DNA of 64,000 nucleotides. Source: Candidatus Neomarinimicrobiota bacterium (GTDB taxonomy: Bacteria > Fidelibacterota > JAANXI01). The stretch spans positions 1 through 64,000 of the forward strand of contig JAIPJS010000013.1 of NCBI GenBank assembly GCA_021734025.1, read 5' to 3'. Below are positions 19,394 through 28,807 of the stretch, in pieces. Positions within the stretch are counted from its first letter, which is position 1; every line of letters starts with the position of its first letter. Under the pieces are notes generated by a model. It made no database searches, was not told the DNA's origin, and was given only the letters and a program-made list of their open reading frames with translations. A program made the translations under genes and the position numbers.

Positions 19394-22225
19394 ATGGAAT
19401 TTAAACCAGGTACGCTTGTCCATGTCAGAAATCGTGATTGGGTCGTACAGCCCTCAGATAATGAAGATTTATTGCGGCTGAAACCACTCGGCGGTATCGA
19501 AGAGGAAATCACCGGTATTTATTTACCGCTTCATGTACCGGAAGACAGACCAACCTCGATTAGTTTTCCTTTACCAGAAATAGAAAATATCGGGGACATT
19601 ACGTCTGCAAAAATTTTGTTCAATGCTGTCCGGCTTTCCTTTCGAACCGGGGCAGGACCATTTAGATCTTTTGGCAAACTCTCTTTCCGTCCGAGAGCCT
19701 ATCAAATTGTTCCGTTGATCATGGCGTTAAAGCAGGATCCTGTCCGGATCCTTATTGCAGATGATGTAGGTATCGGAAAAACCATCGAAGGCCTTCTGAT
19801 AGTGAAGGAGATGTTAGAGCGGAGTGATATTAAACGTTTTGCGGTTGTCTGTCCCCCGCATTTATGCGATCAGTGGGCATCAGAAATAAAAGAGAAATTC
19901 AATATTGAGCCTGTGGTAATCCGATCAGAATCTGCTGCAGCCTTAGATAGACAATTGCCTCCGGATACCAGTCCTTTTCGATATTTTCCGTACCAGGTCA
20001 TCTCTATCGATTATATCAAGATGGACCCACGGAGAAGACTCTTTATCGATGAATGCCCGAGAATGCTTTTGGTTGATGAAGCACATACTGTTGCACGGCC
20101 TCCCAGAGAGGACGGGGATACGATGATGCGTCACTCGTTAATACAAGAAATATCGGAGAAAGAAGACCAGCACCTGTTATTATTGACGGCCACACCACAT
20201 AGTGGTATCGAATCATCATTTCAATCCCTACTTGGAATGCTAAAACCGGAATTTCAATCAGTAGTGTTGACGGAAGCAGATCAGAGTACACGCAGGGAAG
20301 TCGCAAAGCATTTGGTTCAGCGGCGTCGGGGGGACGTTAAAAAGTGGTTGGACGAGGAGACCAAGTTTCCAAAGAGAGATCCGATTGAATTAGAGTATTC
20401 CCTGAAAGGCGACTATCTAAATCTCTTTACTGATCTTTTGGACTATACAAAGGAAATGGTTTCCAGGGAAGAAGGTCAGAGGCATATTCACTATTGGACA
20501 GCATTAGGGCTGTTGCGGGGAGTGATTTCCAGTCCGGAAGCAGGCTCTTCGATGCTGAGAAAAAGGGCATCAAAGCAAGGAAATGAGACGGAGGAGTTGG
20601 ATGACGATACTGCCAGGTTTATGGTGATGGATGGCCGTTCACAGGATTCGGATATTGAACCGATTTCGGTGGTTAGTTCAGCAAGCGTCAATACGTCTGA
20701 AGTGCGTAAACTGAGAGAATTAGCTAACCGATTAGATAAATTAGGTACCAAATCAAAAGATCATAAAGCGAACGCAGCAATTAAAACGGTCAATGGGTGG
20801 TTAGAGGATGGGTACCATCCCATAGTATTCTGTAAATATATTGCCACGGCCAATTATCTTGCGAAATTGATTGATAACAATTTACCGTCCGGGTATAAGC
20901 GAGAGACGCAGGTCGAATCAGTGACAAGTGAACTGAGCGAAGAGCAGCGTCGAGAGAGAGTCGAATTTCTGGGTAAACAGAAAAATAGGGTGCTTGTTGC
21001 TACTGATTGCCTGAGTGAGGGCATAAATTTACAGGATCATTTTACTGCGGTTCTCCATTATGATTTACCCTGGAATCCGAATAAAATCGAACAGCGGGAA
21101 GGCCGGATAGACCGGTTTGGGCAAACAGCAGATGAAGTCAAAACAGCACTGCTTTATGGAGATAAAAATCCCATTGACGCCACCGTTTTGAGAGTATTAC
21201 TTCGAAAAGCAATCCAAATTAAAAAAGACACGGGCATTTCAATCCCGTTTCCGGAGGATAGTGAATCTATCATAGAAGCGGTATTAAATGCTGTACTGCT
21301 TGATCCGCATAGAGATGTGTATCAGGATATGCAGCTTCAGTTAGGTTTTGAGGATAGCGTTGTGAAAAAGTCGGCGGAAAAGGCTGAAGTAGCATTTAAG
21401 CAGGCGGAGGCCAGGGAGAAAGCGACCCGGAGTATCTTTGCCCAACATGCCATGAAACCGGAAGAGATTGAACAGGATCTCACTGAGACAGATAAAGCTC
21501 TGGGAAAACCCGAAGACGTAGAGGCATTTTTACTTGATGCCCTGGAGCGATTCGGGGCCGAAATGCGACCGGTGAAAAATGCACCGCACACCTATTATCT
21601 CACTCAACAGAACTTACCCGGACGATTGAAACAATTATTACCCGAAAAGGGAAAATTTAAGGTTGGTTTTAAAGCACCACTGCCGGAAAACGTACTCTAT
21701 CTTGGACGCAATCATCCGTTTATTGAGCAGGTATGTCAGGAAATTATGAATGAGGCGTTTGATGTAAATGATGATGCCTTTACCCGAATGGCGGTTATCC
21801 GGACTGACCAGGTGACAGTGAAAACCACACTAGTTTTATTGCGAGTAAGAAACGTGATCAGTAGACGAAAAGAAAAGGATGAACTGGTTGCCGAGGAAAT
21901 GCTGTTGTGGGGGTATCGTGGCGATCCGTTTGAGCGGGACGAGTTGACTGCTCAGGGAGCGAAATCATTACTCGAGGAGATTCGGGCAACAGAAAATGTA
22001 GATATACCTGAACAGCAATACTTTGCAAAAGAGGAACTTGAAGATTTCGATACGGAGAAGATGGAAACCATCTTGCAGGAGTTAACGGCTGCCAGGACGG
22101 AGGTCCTTATCGACGCCCACGACCGGTACCATGAAGCCGTTGGAGGAGGACGTTATGTGGGTATTGAACCGGTCTTACCGCCAGATGTCATTGGGATGTA
22201 TATCCTGGTGCCAACAATTGCATAA
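19394..22225 (+). CDS. SNF2-family helicase, DrmD-like
   Basis: 943 aa. SNF2/RapA-type SF2 ATPase: 'PRAYQIVPLIMAL' Q-motif region, Walker A 'IADDVGIGKTIEGLL' (about 120-134), 'VVCPPHLCDQW', DEAH box 'MLLVDEAHTVARPP' (about 224-237), 'LLTATPHSG', then the C-terminal RecA lobe 'PIVFCKYIATANYLAKLI' (about 476-493), 'VLVATDCLSEGINLQ' and motif VI 'QREGRIDRFGQT' (about 567-578). The rest is an accessory helical/beta domain. DrmD of class 1 DISARM is an SNF2-family protein adjacent to the DrmMI adenine methylase, exactly the arrangement here, so DrmD-like is the best name. Flanked by 28 bp upstream and 48 bp downstream, same strand, thus operonic. Generic SNF2/HepA helicase is the fallback call. 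Confidence 0.8.
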   Translation: MEFKPGTLVHVRNRDWVVQPSDNEDLLRLKPLGGIEEEITGIYLPLHVPEDRPTSISFPLPEIENIGDITSAKILFNAVRLSFRTGAGPFRSFGKLSFRPRAYQIVPLIMALKQDPVRILIADDVGIGKTIEGLLIVKEMLERSDIKRFAVVCPPHLCDQWASEIKEKFNIEPVVIRSESAAALDRQLPPDTSPFRYFPYQVISIDYIKMDPRRRLFIDECPRMLLVDEAHTVARPPREDGDTMMRHSLIQEISEKEDQHLLLLTATPHSGIESSFQSLLGMLKPEFQSVVLTEADQSTRREVAKHLVQRRRGDVKKWLDEETKFPKRDPIELEYSLKGDYLNLFTDLLDYTKEMVSREEGQRHIHYWTALGLLRGVISSPEAGSSMLRKRASKQGNETEELDDDTARFMVMDGRSQDSDIEPISVVSSASVNTSEVRKLRELANRLDKLGTKSKDHKANAAIKTVNGWLEDGYHPIVFCKYIATANYLAKLIDNNLPSGYKRETQVESVTSELSEEQRRERVEFLGKQKNRVLVATDCLSEGINLQDHFTAVLHYDLPWNPNKIEQREGRIDRFGQTADEVKTALLYGDKNPIDATVLRVLLRKAIQIKKDTGISIPFPEDSESIIEAVLNAVLLDPHRDVYQDMQLQLGFEDSVVKKSAEKAEVAFKQAEAREKATRSIFAQHAMKPEEIEQDLTETDKALGKPEDVEAFLLDALERFGAEMRPVKNAPHTYYLTQQNLPGRLKQLLPEKGKFKVGFKAPLPENVLYLGRNHPFIEQVCQEIMNEAFDVNDDAFTRMAVIRTDQVTVKTTLVLLRVRNVISRRKEKDELVAEEMLLWGYRGDPFERDELTAQGAKSLLEEIRATENVDIPEQQYFAKEELEDFDTEKMETILQELTAARTEVLIDAHDRYHEAVGGGRYVGIEPVLPPDVIGMYILVPTIA

Positions 22226-22273
22226 TTAGGTAAATAATCTGATCAGATAAGTTGTAGGGAGTACTGAAATTAC

Positions 22274-25200
22274 ATGAATCAGTATACGAGTATTACTATC
22301 CAGGGGCAAATACTTTCCACCGAGGTTCTTGAGAATCTTGGACGCAAAGAAACAAAATATCAGAAGCCGGAAAAGTATGGTTTAAAACCCAAGGAAAGCG
22401 TTCGGGATGAAATTCAGTTTGCTTACAGCCTCGCCCGACAACAATGGGAAATTTTTAAGCAGAGGCGGTCCCGGTGGGAAGAGGATGATACCGGAACTTC
22501 TGACACTCGAAATTATTGGATGTTGCCATTATTCGATTCCCTGGGGTTCAACCTGGACAATGCGAAGGCAGAATATGTCAATAACAGAAGTTATGCGATA
22601 AGCCACCGGGATTTCGATCGTGGTGGATTCCCGATTCACATAATGAGTGTCCGGGACAAGATGGACAGAAAGCGGGATTACGGCGGGCCGCGTTTATCGC
22701 CACACGGGTTACTCCAGGAATATCTTAACGTGACTGAACACCTGTACGGCCTGGTGAGCAATGGTCTGAAATTACGGATATTACGGGATTCTACCAGACT
22801 ATCACGTCTCTCCTATGTAGAGTTTGACCTGGAAGCCATGATGGAGGACGAGCTCTACACAGACTTTGCTACGATGTTCAGACTCATCCACGCCAGCCGG
22901 ATGCCCATCAAGCCGGAGGAAAGCCCTGAATCCATTATTGAGGCTTACCACCAGGATGCGATTGAATCCGGTGCGCGTATACGCGAGAAACTCCGGGAAA
23001 AGGTAGAAGTAAGCTTACAAAAGTTAGGGAATGGGTTTTTGACTCATCCTGCAAATAATAGTCTCAGACAACAGTTTCTGGATGAGAACATAGATGCCAC
23101 AAGGTACTACGGTAAACTCCTGAAGATTATTTACCGTCTGCTGTTTCTAATGGTCTCAGAAGAGCGGAATATGATATTTCCGAGGGTGGAGGGCTCTGAG
23201 TGGAACGCTGATCTCCTGAAAAAATATCCCGAAATCTACAAGAAATATTATAGCGTCAACCGGTTGCGAAATCTTGCCGAGAAAAAACATCTGCTAAATC
23301 TTGAGAATGACGATCTCTGGGAAAACCTCAAGCGATCATTTCTCTTGTTTGAAAAAGAGGCGTACGGCGAAAAATTGGGGATTCAGGCACTCAACGGCGA
23401 ACTGTTTAGCCCCTCTGCGCTTGAGCCTTTGAATCACTGCCGGTTAACAAATGGAGTACTGCTGGAAAGCCTGGATGCCATCGCCCGGTTCGAAAACGAA
23501 CACGGCCAATTAACACGGGTCAACTATGGCGGACTCGATGTGGAAGAATTCGGGTCAGTCTATGAGGCTTTGCTCGATTACGAGCCAAAAGTCAAAACAG
23601 GAGCCACTCCGGAGCAGTCCAGGGAATGGGTATTTCAGTTTGCGGAAGGGACCGAGCGTAAAACCACCGGTTCGTATTACACCAGGACTGAATTAGTGCA
23701 GGAACTCATTAAATCGGCGCTCATACCGGTTATCGAAGAACGCCTCGAAGCGGCGGGAAGCAAAGAGGAAAAAATTCAGGCGCTGCTGGATCTAAAAGTA
23801 TGCGACCCTGCTGCCGGTTCCGGGCATTTCCTGCTGGCTGCTGCACGGAAGATAGCAGAGTATCTTGCCAAAGAGCGAACCGAGGCTGAACAACCGGCTC
23901 CGGAGGCTTACAATGAGGCACTCCTGGAAGTAATCCAACACTGCATTTATGGCGTGGATATGAATCCTATGGCGGTGGAACTTTGTAAAGTGGCGCTCTG
24001 GCTGGAAAGTCATTCCGTTGGACACCCGTTAACCTACCTGGATCATCATATTAAATGCGGAAACAGCCTTGTCGGACTTGATGAGTTAAGTCGGCTGGAT
24101 GAAGGCATACCCGACGGTGCCTTTAAGGAAGTTATAGGCGATGACAAAGAGACAGCACGGAAACTAAGAAAGCGGAATAAGAAAGAACGGGAATCCGGCC
24201 AGCTTGAGTTGCAGCCCTCTTTTGGCACCGGAGAGAAGGCGCTTGAACAATTCGCTGAGAATTTGAGAGAGATTGACTCGATGCCGGAGCATTCTGTAGA
24301 GGACATACAGAAGAAGGCAGAAGCATATAATCGCTTTAAGCGGGGACAGAATTATCAGGATGTTTTATCAGCAGCGAATATTTGGACGGGGGCATTTTTT
24401 ATAGAGAAAACGCCTGAAAATGTGAAAAGTAATCTCGTTCCAACTACTCAAACTTTGCATTCATTTATTACCAATCCCCGGGCTGCCAATGCCAAATTTA
24501 CGGGTAAAATGAATGCCTTATCAACGGGAAACAGGTTTTTCCATTGGCCACTTGAGTTCCCTGAAGTGAAGATGGATGGTGGGTTTGATATCGTCTTGGG
24601 GAATCCACCTTGGGAAATGCCGGAAGTTGATGATAAAACAAGTGCCTCAGATGAAAAAGCGTTAAAGAAGTTTCAACTATTTATTGGAGAGAAATCGAAT
24701 TATCCCAAAACTGGAGCTGGCAGAAGAAATATCTATTCATCATTTACAGAAACATTTCTCAAGATTAATGAAAAATTAGGTAGAATAGGAATAATTGTCC
24801 CTACTGGTATAGTGACTGATAATCCAAATCAAAAAATAGCTCGAAATCTCTTTAAATCGAAATCTATTAGGTCATTATACGATTTCGAAAATGGACAAAG
24901 AGCAGAAGGTGGAAGGTTTTTTGATATCGTGCATAATAGTTATCATTTCTGTCTTTTAACTATAGTACAGTGGGGGCAAGACAGAACTGATCTAGGATTC
25001 TATTTAGAATCAATAAAGGAAGTGGATAAAGATGAAAAAATTTTTCAAATAAATTATGCTGAATTAGACCAAATGTGCCCCTCAAGATTTTCAGTACCAT
25101 TATATAAAAATAAACAGGACGCCGAGTTATCTAAAAAATGTTATAAAAATGGCATTACTATTATTGGCATAAACAAAAAATCTAAGGATACGATTTTATC

Positions 25201-26110
25201 CTCACTTTTATTGAATTTCGGGAAAAAATCTAAATCGAAAAAAGTTCTTTTTTCGGATCTCCATAATATGGAAAATTACCATAAAGTATATGAGGGAAGA
25301 TATATCCACCAATACGACAATAGGTATTCGACATTTATAACTTCAAATTCAATTGATAATAAAAAAGTATCACCTGAATACGATATAAGAACTGAATATT
25401 ATATTTCAAGAGATCACTTAGAAGAAATTTGGGAGTCAAAATATGAAATTGTTAATTGGTATATAGGTTTAAGAAGACAGGCAAGAACTACAGATAAATT
25501 TTCATCAATAGCATCCATTTTACCTAAATCAGTATCTGAGGGTAATTTAACAGCATTTTATGGTAAAATTCTTAATGGAGAAAATGGGATACTGTTTTTA
25601 GCGAATTTAAATAGTCTGGTATTTAACTATGTAGTAATGTTGCGTCAGAATGGTCCTAATCTCAACAAAGGAGTATATGAGCAAATTCCACTGATACCCT
25701 TTGAAATGTACAATGGATATAAAGAAAAAATAGTCGGCAGGGCTCTTCAACTAACATATACTAATAATGCGCTTGATGAATTTGCTGCAGCATTTTCCTT
25801 ATCTGGCGAACCTTTCTCTTGGGACGTAGAAAAACGGAGCTTATTAAAATCTGAAATTGACACATTTTACGCCAAATTATACAGATTAACCCGAGATGAC
25901 CTTCGATACATCTTGGATCCTCAAGATGTTTATGGAGAAGATTTTCCGGGTGAAACGTTTCGTGTACTCAAAAACAAAGAGATGAAAAAATACGGCGAAT
26001 ATCGCACCAAACGGCTTGTCCTGGAGGCGTGGGATCGCCTGGAGGATGGCCGCCCGATGATGTCGGAGGATCCGGAGTATGTGTTGGAGGGGGGTAAGGC
26101 ATCAGATTGA
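22274..26110 (+). CDS. Eco57I/type IIG-like adenine DNA methyltransferase, DrmMI-like
   Basis: 1278 aa. N-terminal domain (about 1-430) of the kind preceding class I N6-adenine methylases in type IIG/DISARM enzymes. The catalytic domain has the SAM-binding motif 'KVCDPAAGSGHFLLAAARK' (about 507-525), 'CIYGVDMNPMAVELCKVAL' and the catalytic motif IV 'IVLGNPPWEM' (about 773-782). The C-terminal 450 residues should hold the target-recognition domain and a short conserved tail 'MMSEDPEYVLEGGKASD'. In this setting the enzyme would mark self DNA so that the helicase/nuclease partners attack unmodified DNA. I see no PD-(D/E)XK nuclease motif in it. Oddity: the stretch coding the recognition region (about 24.65-25.85 kb) is much more AT-rich than the 5' two-thirds of the gene and its last 250 bp. 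The tail is also present as a decayed copy at 28.6 kb. Confidence 0.8.
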   Translation: MNQYTSITIQGQILSTEVLENLGRKETKYQKPEKYGLKPKESVRDEIQFAYSLARQQWEIFKQRRSRWEEDDTGTSDTRNYWMLPLFDSLGFNLDNAKAEYVNNRSYAISHRDFDRGGFPIHIMSVRDKMDRKRDYGGPRLSPHGLLQEYLNVTEHLYGLVSNGLKLRILRDSTRLSRLSYVEFDLEAMMEDELYTDFATMFRLIHASRMPIKPEESPESIIEAYHQDAIESGARIREKLREKVEVSLQKLGNGFLTHPANNSLRQQFLDENIDATRYYGKLLKIIYRLLFLMVSEERNMIFPRVEGSEWNADLLKKYPEIYKKYYSVNRLRNLAEKKHLLNLENDDLWENLKRSFLLFEKEAYGEKLGIQALNGELFSPSALEPLNHCRLTNGVLLESLDAIARFENEHGQLTRVNYGGLDVEEFGSVYEALLDYEPKVKTGATPEQSREWVFQFAEGTERKTTGSYYTRTELVQELIKSALIPVIEERLEAAGSKEEKIQALLDLKVCDPAAGSGHFLLAAARKIAEYLAKERTEAEQPAPEAYNEALLEVIQHCIYGVDMNPMAVELCKVALWLESHSVGHPLTYLDHHIKCGNSLVGLDELSRLDEGIPDGAFKEVIGDDKETARKLRKRNKKERESGQLELQPSFGTGEKALEQFAENLREIDSMPEHSVEDIQKKAEAYNRFKRGQNYQDVLSAANIWTGAFFIEKTPENVKSNLVPTTQTLHSFITNPRAANAKFTGKMNALSTGNRFFHWPLEFPEVKMDGGFDIVLGNPPWEMPEVDDKTSASDEKALKKFQLFIGEKSNYPKTGAGRRNIYSSFTETFLKINEKLGRIGIIVPTGIVTDNPNQKIARNLFKSKSIRSLYDFENGQRAEGGRFFDIVHNSYHFCLLTIVQWGQDRTDLGFYLESIKEVDKDEKIFQINYAELDQMCPSRFSVPLYKNKQDAELSKKCYKNGITIIGINKKSKDTILSSLLLNFGKKSKSKKVLFSDLHNMENYHKVYEGRYIHQYDNRYSTFITSNSIDNKKVSPEYDIRTEYYISRDHLEEIWESKYEIVNWYIGLRRQARTTDKFSSIASILPKSVSEGNLTAFYGKILNGENGILFLANLNSLVFNYVVMLRQNGPNLNKGVYEQIPLIPFEMYNGYKEKIVGRALQLTYTNNALDEFAAAFSLSGEPFSWDVEKRSLLKSEIDTFYAKLYRLTRDDLRYILDPQDVYGEDFPGETFRVLKNKEMKKYGEYRTKRLVLEAWDRLEDGRPMMSEDPEYVLEGGKASD
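26049..26099 (+). repeat. Direct repeat copy A (methylase 3' end)
   Basis: About 51 bp at the methylase 3' end that recur at 28590-28640 with a 23-bp identical core (26056-26078 versus 28597-28619) and a few substitutions around it. Both copies read in a frame giving '(R)xMMSEDPE(Y/F)VLE(G/S)GK'. Confidence 0.8.
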
Positions 26111-26225
26111 TTATCGTTTTATTATTCATGTAGAAAATCGAAGTTTTTCTGGCCACCACACATGCCTGATGAAAAAATCAAAATATTATCTCGGACAATT
26201 AATGCCTTAAACTGAGGGTGAACCT

Positions 26226-27023
26226 ATGGCTGTTCGGCGAATGACTGCGCGGATGAAAAGCCAAGTAAACCGACTGGCAGATATACTCTATGACTTTTTG
26301 CCGATGACGGCACGGTCGTCAAATACTGTCACTTTTGAACGTATATTTAAGGAAAGTAATGTTCAGGACTATTTAGGGAATTCAAAACTCTCAAAGAAGC
26401 AGAGGCTTATTAGAGGATTTGAGAATCTACTTCGATATCATGAGCGATTACCCATTTATTTCATCCGGAAAATAGTTCCTGCTGCAATTGAGTACAGACG
26501 CCATAAAAGGAACCCACTTAAACAGTCAGAGATAGATGAACTAATTGAGTGTTTAAATTCGCTTGGCATTGATATGGAAAAAGAATTACGGGAAATTGAG
26601 ATAGATGAAACTGTACCAGAAATTCAGGTTCCAACAGAAGAGTTAATTGAGCGATTAGATAATCATCCATTAGTTGAAGAAATACGTTCAGAACCGTTTG
26701 TACAATTTCAAAATGGCCATTTTAATGAATCTGTTCGGAAGGCTGCGGAGCGTTTTGAAGCAAAAATTCAAGACCTCTCTGGGGAAACAAATCAAGGAGC
26801 GAGTTTAATGGGTAAAGTCTTTAGCCCAGATTCTCCAATTCTCCAATTAAATGATTTAAATACGACGAATGAAAGAAATATCCAGGATGGATATAAATTC
26901 CTATCAATGGGATAGATGCGGGGAATTCGAAATATCTTTAGTCATGGAGATGAAGAGCAAAGGTCGCCGGAAGAGGCGTATGAAATGTTACTATTTATAA
27001 ACTGGTTATTCCGTCAATTGTAG
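26226..27023 (+). pseudogene. Ymh/TIGR02391-like gene with in-frame amber stop before RX4H motif
   Basis: The frame opens at 26226 (229 codons) and meets TAG at 26913-26915, then continues in the same frame without another stop to TAG at 27021-27023. The N-terminal 120 residues are basic and helical. The later part has the Ymh-type pattern 'FNESVRKAAERFEAKIQDLSG', 'GASLMGKVFSPDSPILQLND', 'QDGYKFLSMG', and directly after the stop 'MRGIRNIFSHGDEEQRSP', 'YEMLLFINWLFRQL'. In intact relatives the last blocks are continuous. The R-N-x3-H placed just beyond the stop matches the HEPN RX4H catalytic pattern. Either a nonsense mutation inactivated the gene or the amber codon is read through; I favour inactivation. 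It sits 115 bp after the methylase and 25 bp before the next gene. Confidence 0.7.
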
Positions 27024-27048
27024 ATGTTATTCAAAAATTTGGAGCAAA

Positions 27049-27645
27049 ATGTTACCAACTATCTCAATAAATTCTAAGGATATAGTTGCATCCCAGCAAG
27101 AATTAAAGAGTAAAACATTAACAGGTCATACTTTTACGTTCTCATTTCAAACAGTGAGAGAAGAATCTATCGAAATGGGATTAAATTTAGATTCATTTTT
27201 AATTTCACATATAGCGTACGGTATCAGTCAAAAAGGGTATAAATCGAAGTTTCTCATTTGGTACGTACCAATGCAGCATATGTTTTCAATTTACATTACG
27301 AGTAAAGGCAATAGAGTTGATGGCATGTGGTTGCTGAATACACCTGGTAGATATGAGTATGGGGAAAATTATTTACATAACAACTCAAAACCGTATATGT
27401 ATTACGATGGAAAAAATATCTATCGAATCTATGAAAAAATAGGTGGCCAAGAGTTTGGGCTTGTTGACTTTGGTTCACTATTTGGTATAACACACTCAGC
27501 AGCAAATAAGGAACAATATGAGGATATACAGCAAAATGAAATCGACTATTGGGATTACTCTGTTATCCCTCAAGTGGCTACTCAAATAATTGAATGGAAT
27601 GGCAAAAAAATTGTCCTTAATAATGCATTTTATGAATTCAACTAG
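27049..27645 (+). CDS. Unknown soluble protein in defence module
   Basis: 198 aa, preceded by TTGGAGCAAAATG (Shine-Dalgarno GGAG). Beta-rich with many aromatic residues ('GYKSKFLIWYVPMQHMFSIYI', 'YMYYDGKNIYRIYEKIGG'), no signal peptide, membrane segment or known motif. It lies between the interrupted Ymh-like gene and a PD-(D/E)XK protein, all on one strand with short gaps (25 and 31 bp), so likely part of one small operon. I do not recognise a function. Confidence 0.6.
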   Translation: MLPTISINSKDIVASQQELKSKTLTGHTFTFSFQTVREESIEMGLNLDSFLISHIAYGISQKGYKSKFLIWYVPMQHMFSIYITSKGNRVDGMWLLNTPGRYEYGENYLHNNSKPYMYYDGKNIYRIYEKIGGQEFGLVDFGSLFGITHSAANKEQYEDIQQNEIDYWDYSVIPQVATQIIEWNGKKIVLNNAFYEFN

Positions 27646-27676
27646 ATTAAAATTTAAAGTATGAGGATGGAATATT

Positions 27677-28219
27677 ATGGGTAAAGATGAAAGTAACGGA
27701 GGATTCGGTGCATTCATTGCTGGTGTCGTGGGGTTTATTGCAGGACGAATAACCAAAGAAGATCCAACCCCTAAGAAGGAACTGAGGAAAAAGGGAGTAG
27801 AATACCTCATAAAACTCATACGAGAGTGGAGGCCGGTAGATTGCAAGAGTGAGAGCGATTACCACATTGCTTCACACAACTATCTTCTTGGACGTTTTAC
27901 TGACGAAAATACCCTAATTGAAACTGAGTACGGTATAGGAAAATCAAGAATTGATATTGTTATTGACGAGAAATATGGAATTGAACTTAAGGCAAACCTT
28001 AAAAGCGAAAATGAGATAAAACGGCTTGGAGGACAAGTTCAGGCTATTAAAAAGCATTTGAAAGGTGGACTCTTAGTAATTTGCGGGGAAACCACTGAAG
28101 ATATCTTTAAACGCCTGAAGAAGGAACACCGGGAGGCAGAGGCAACCATAACCCATGATGGACAATCAATTGAAGATGGGTTGAAATTCGATGTTGTGAG
28201 AGTACCAATGCAGTTTTAA
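27677..28219 (+). CDS. PD-(D/E)XK nuclease-like protein with N-terminal membrane segment
   Basis: 180 aa. An N-terminal Gly-rich hydrophobic helix (about residues 8-25: 'GGFGAFIAGVVGFIAGRI') suggests membrane attachment. The body has a restriction-endonuclease-fold signature: 'DENTLIETEYGIGKSRIDIVI' with the metal-binding Asp, then 'YGIELKANL' (E-x-K, about 95-101), followed by a helix ('IKRLGGQVQAIKKHL') and a strand 'GGLLVICGETTED'. This is the order D-(x)n-E-x-K expected for active nucleases. Last gene of the module after the unknown 198-aa protein. A membrane-anchored nuclease in a defence module could degrade entering DNA; that is inference. Confidence 0.65.
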   Translation: MGKDESNGGFGAFIAGVVGFIAGRITKEDPTPKKELRKKGVEYLIKLIREWRPVDCKSESDYHIASHNYLLGRFTDENTLIETEYGIGKSRIDIVIDEKYGIELKANLKSENEIKRLGGQVQAIKKHLKGGLLVICGETTEDIFKRLKKEHREAEATITHDGQSIEDGLKFDVVRVPMQF

Positions 28220-28807
28220 TTCAGAACTTCAAATTCAGTAAGTAAAGTCGCATGAAAAATTTAGGTCTATGGGCCGTCAGGTGAGCATAGATCCCGGGTT
28301 TACTTGATTTATATATCTGGACACTTCGTGATTTTGATCAGGAAAAGCAGGTTCTGAATTTAGAATGTATTAAACAGAAGTTGTGTTTCTTTGTCGAAAA
28401 ATCTCAGGTCAGTGGCCAATTTCCCAAAATGAAATTCATTTTCATAATACGAATAATGCACATAGAAATCTTGCGAATGAGATTTACAAAATTATAGGAA
28501 CTAAACATGGAAATCCAAATTGAGTTCTCTATATTAAATGGGTTGAAGTTCCCCAAAGATTTGTGATGGAAATCTATGATAGCCTAAAAGTCGCCTGATG
28601 ATGTCGGAGGATCCGGAGTTTGTATTGGAGAGTGGGAAAAATTCTTAAAAGCAGCTATTAGTCGCATTTAACAATTGGAAAGTATTTGAGTTGCCGATAT
28701 ATTAATCCACGGTTTTTAAACGTACTTTAGAATTGTCCTGGTAGTTGTGTGTTAGATTAGTGAACGGTGAGCGGCGTTATTTGTGAATTACATGCGGCAG
28801 GTAGAAA
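28220..28807. other. Gene-remnant region between defence modules
   Basis: No intact gene. One frame from about 28410 to 28585 reads as a decayed coding stretch with a single stop: 'NEIHFHNTNNAHRNLANEIY', 'KIIGTKHGNPN', stop, then 'VLYIKWVEVPQRFVMEIYDS'. After a frameshift it continues as '(S)RLMMSEDPEFVLESGKNS' and a stop at about 28646-28648, which parallels the methylase C-terminus 'RLVLEAWDRLEDGRPMMSED'. I read it as the eroded 3' end of a second methylase-like gene. The promoter for the UvrD-like gene must lie in 28.65-28.8 kb. Confidence 0.5.
28590..28640 (+). repeat. Direct repeat copy B (decayed methylase 3' end)
   Basis: Partner of the copy at 26049-26099. The coding tail is recognisable but the frame upstream is broken. 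The two copies bracket a 2.5-kb segment holding the Ymh-like, unknown and PD-(D/E)XK genes. Confidence 0.75.
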
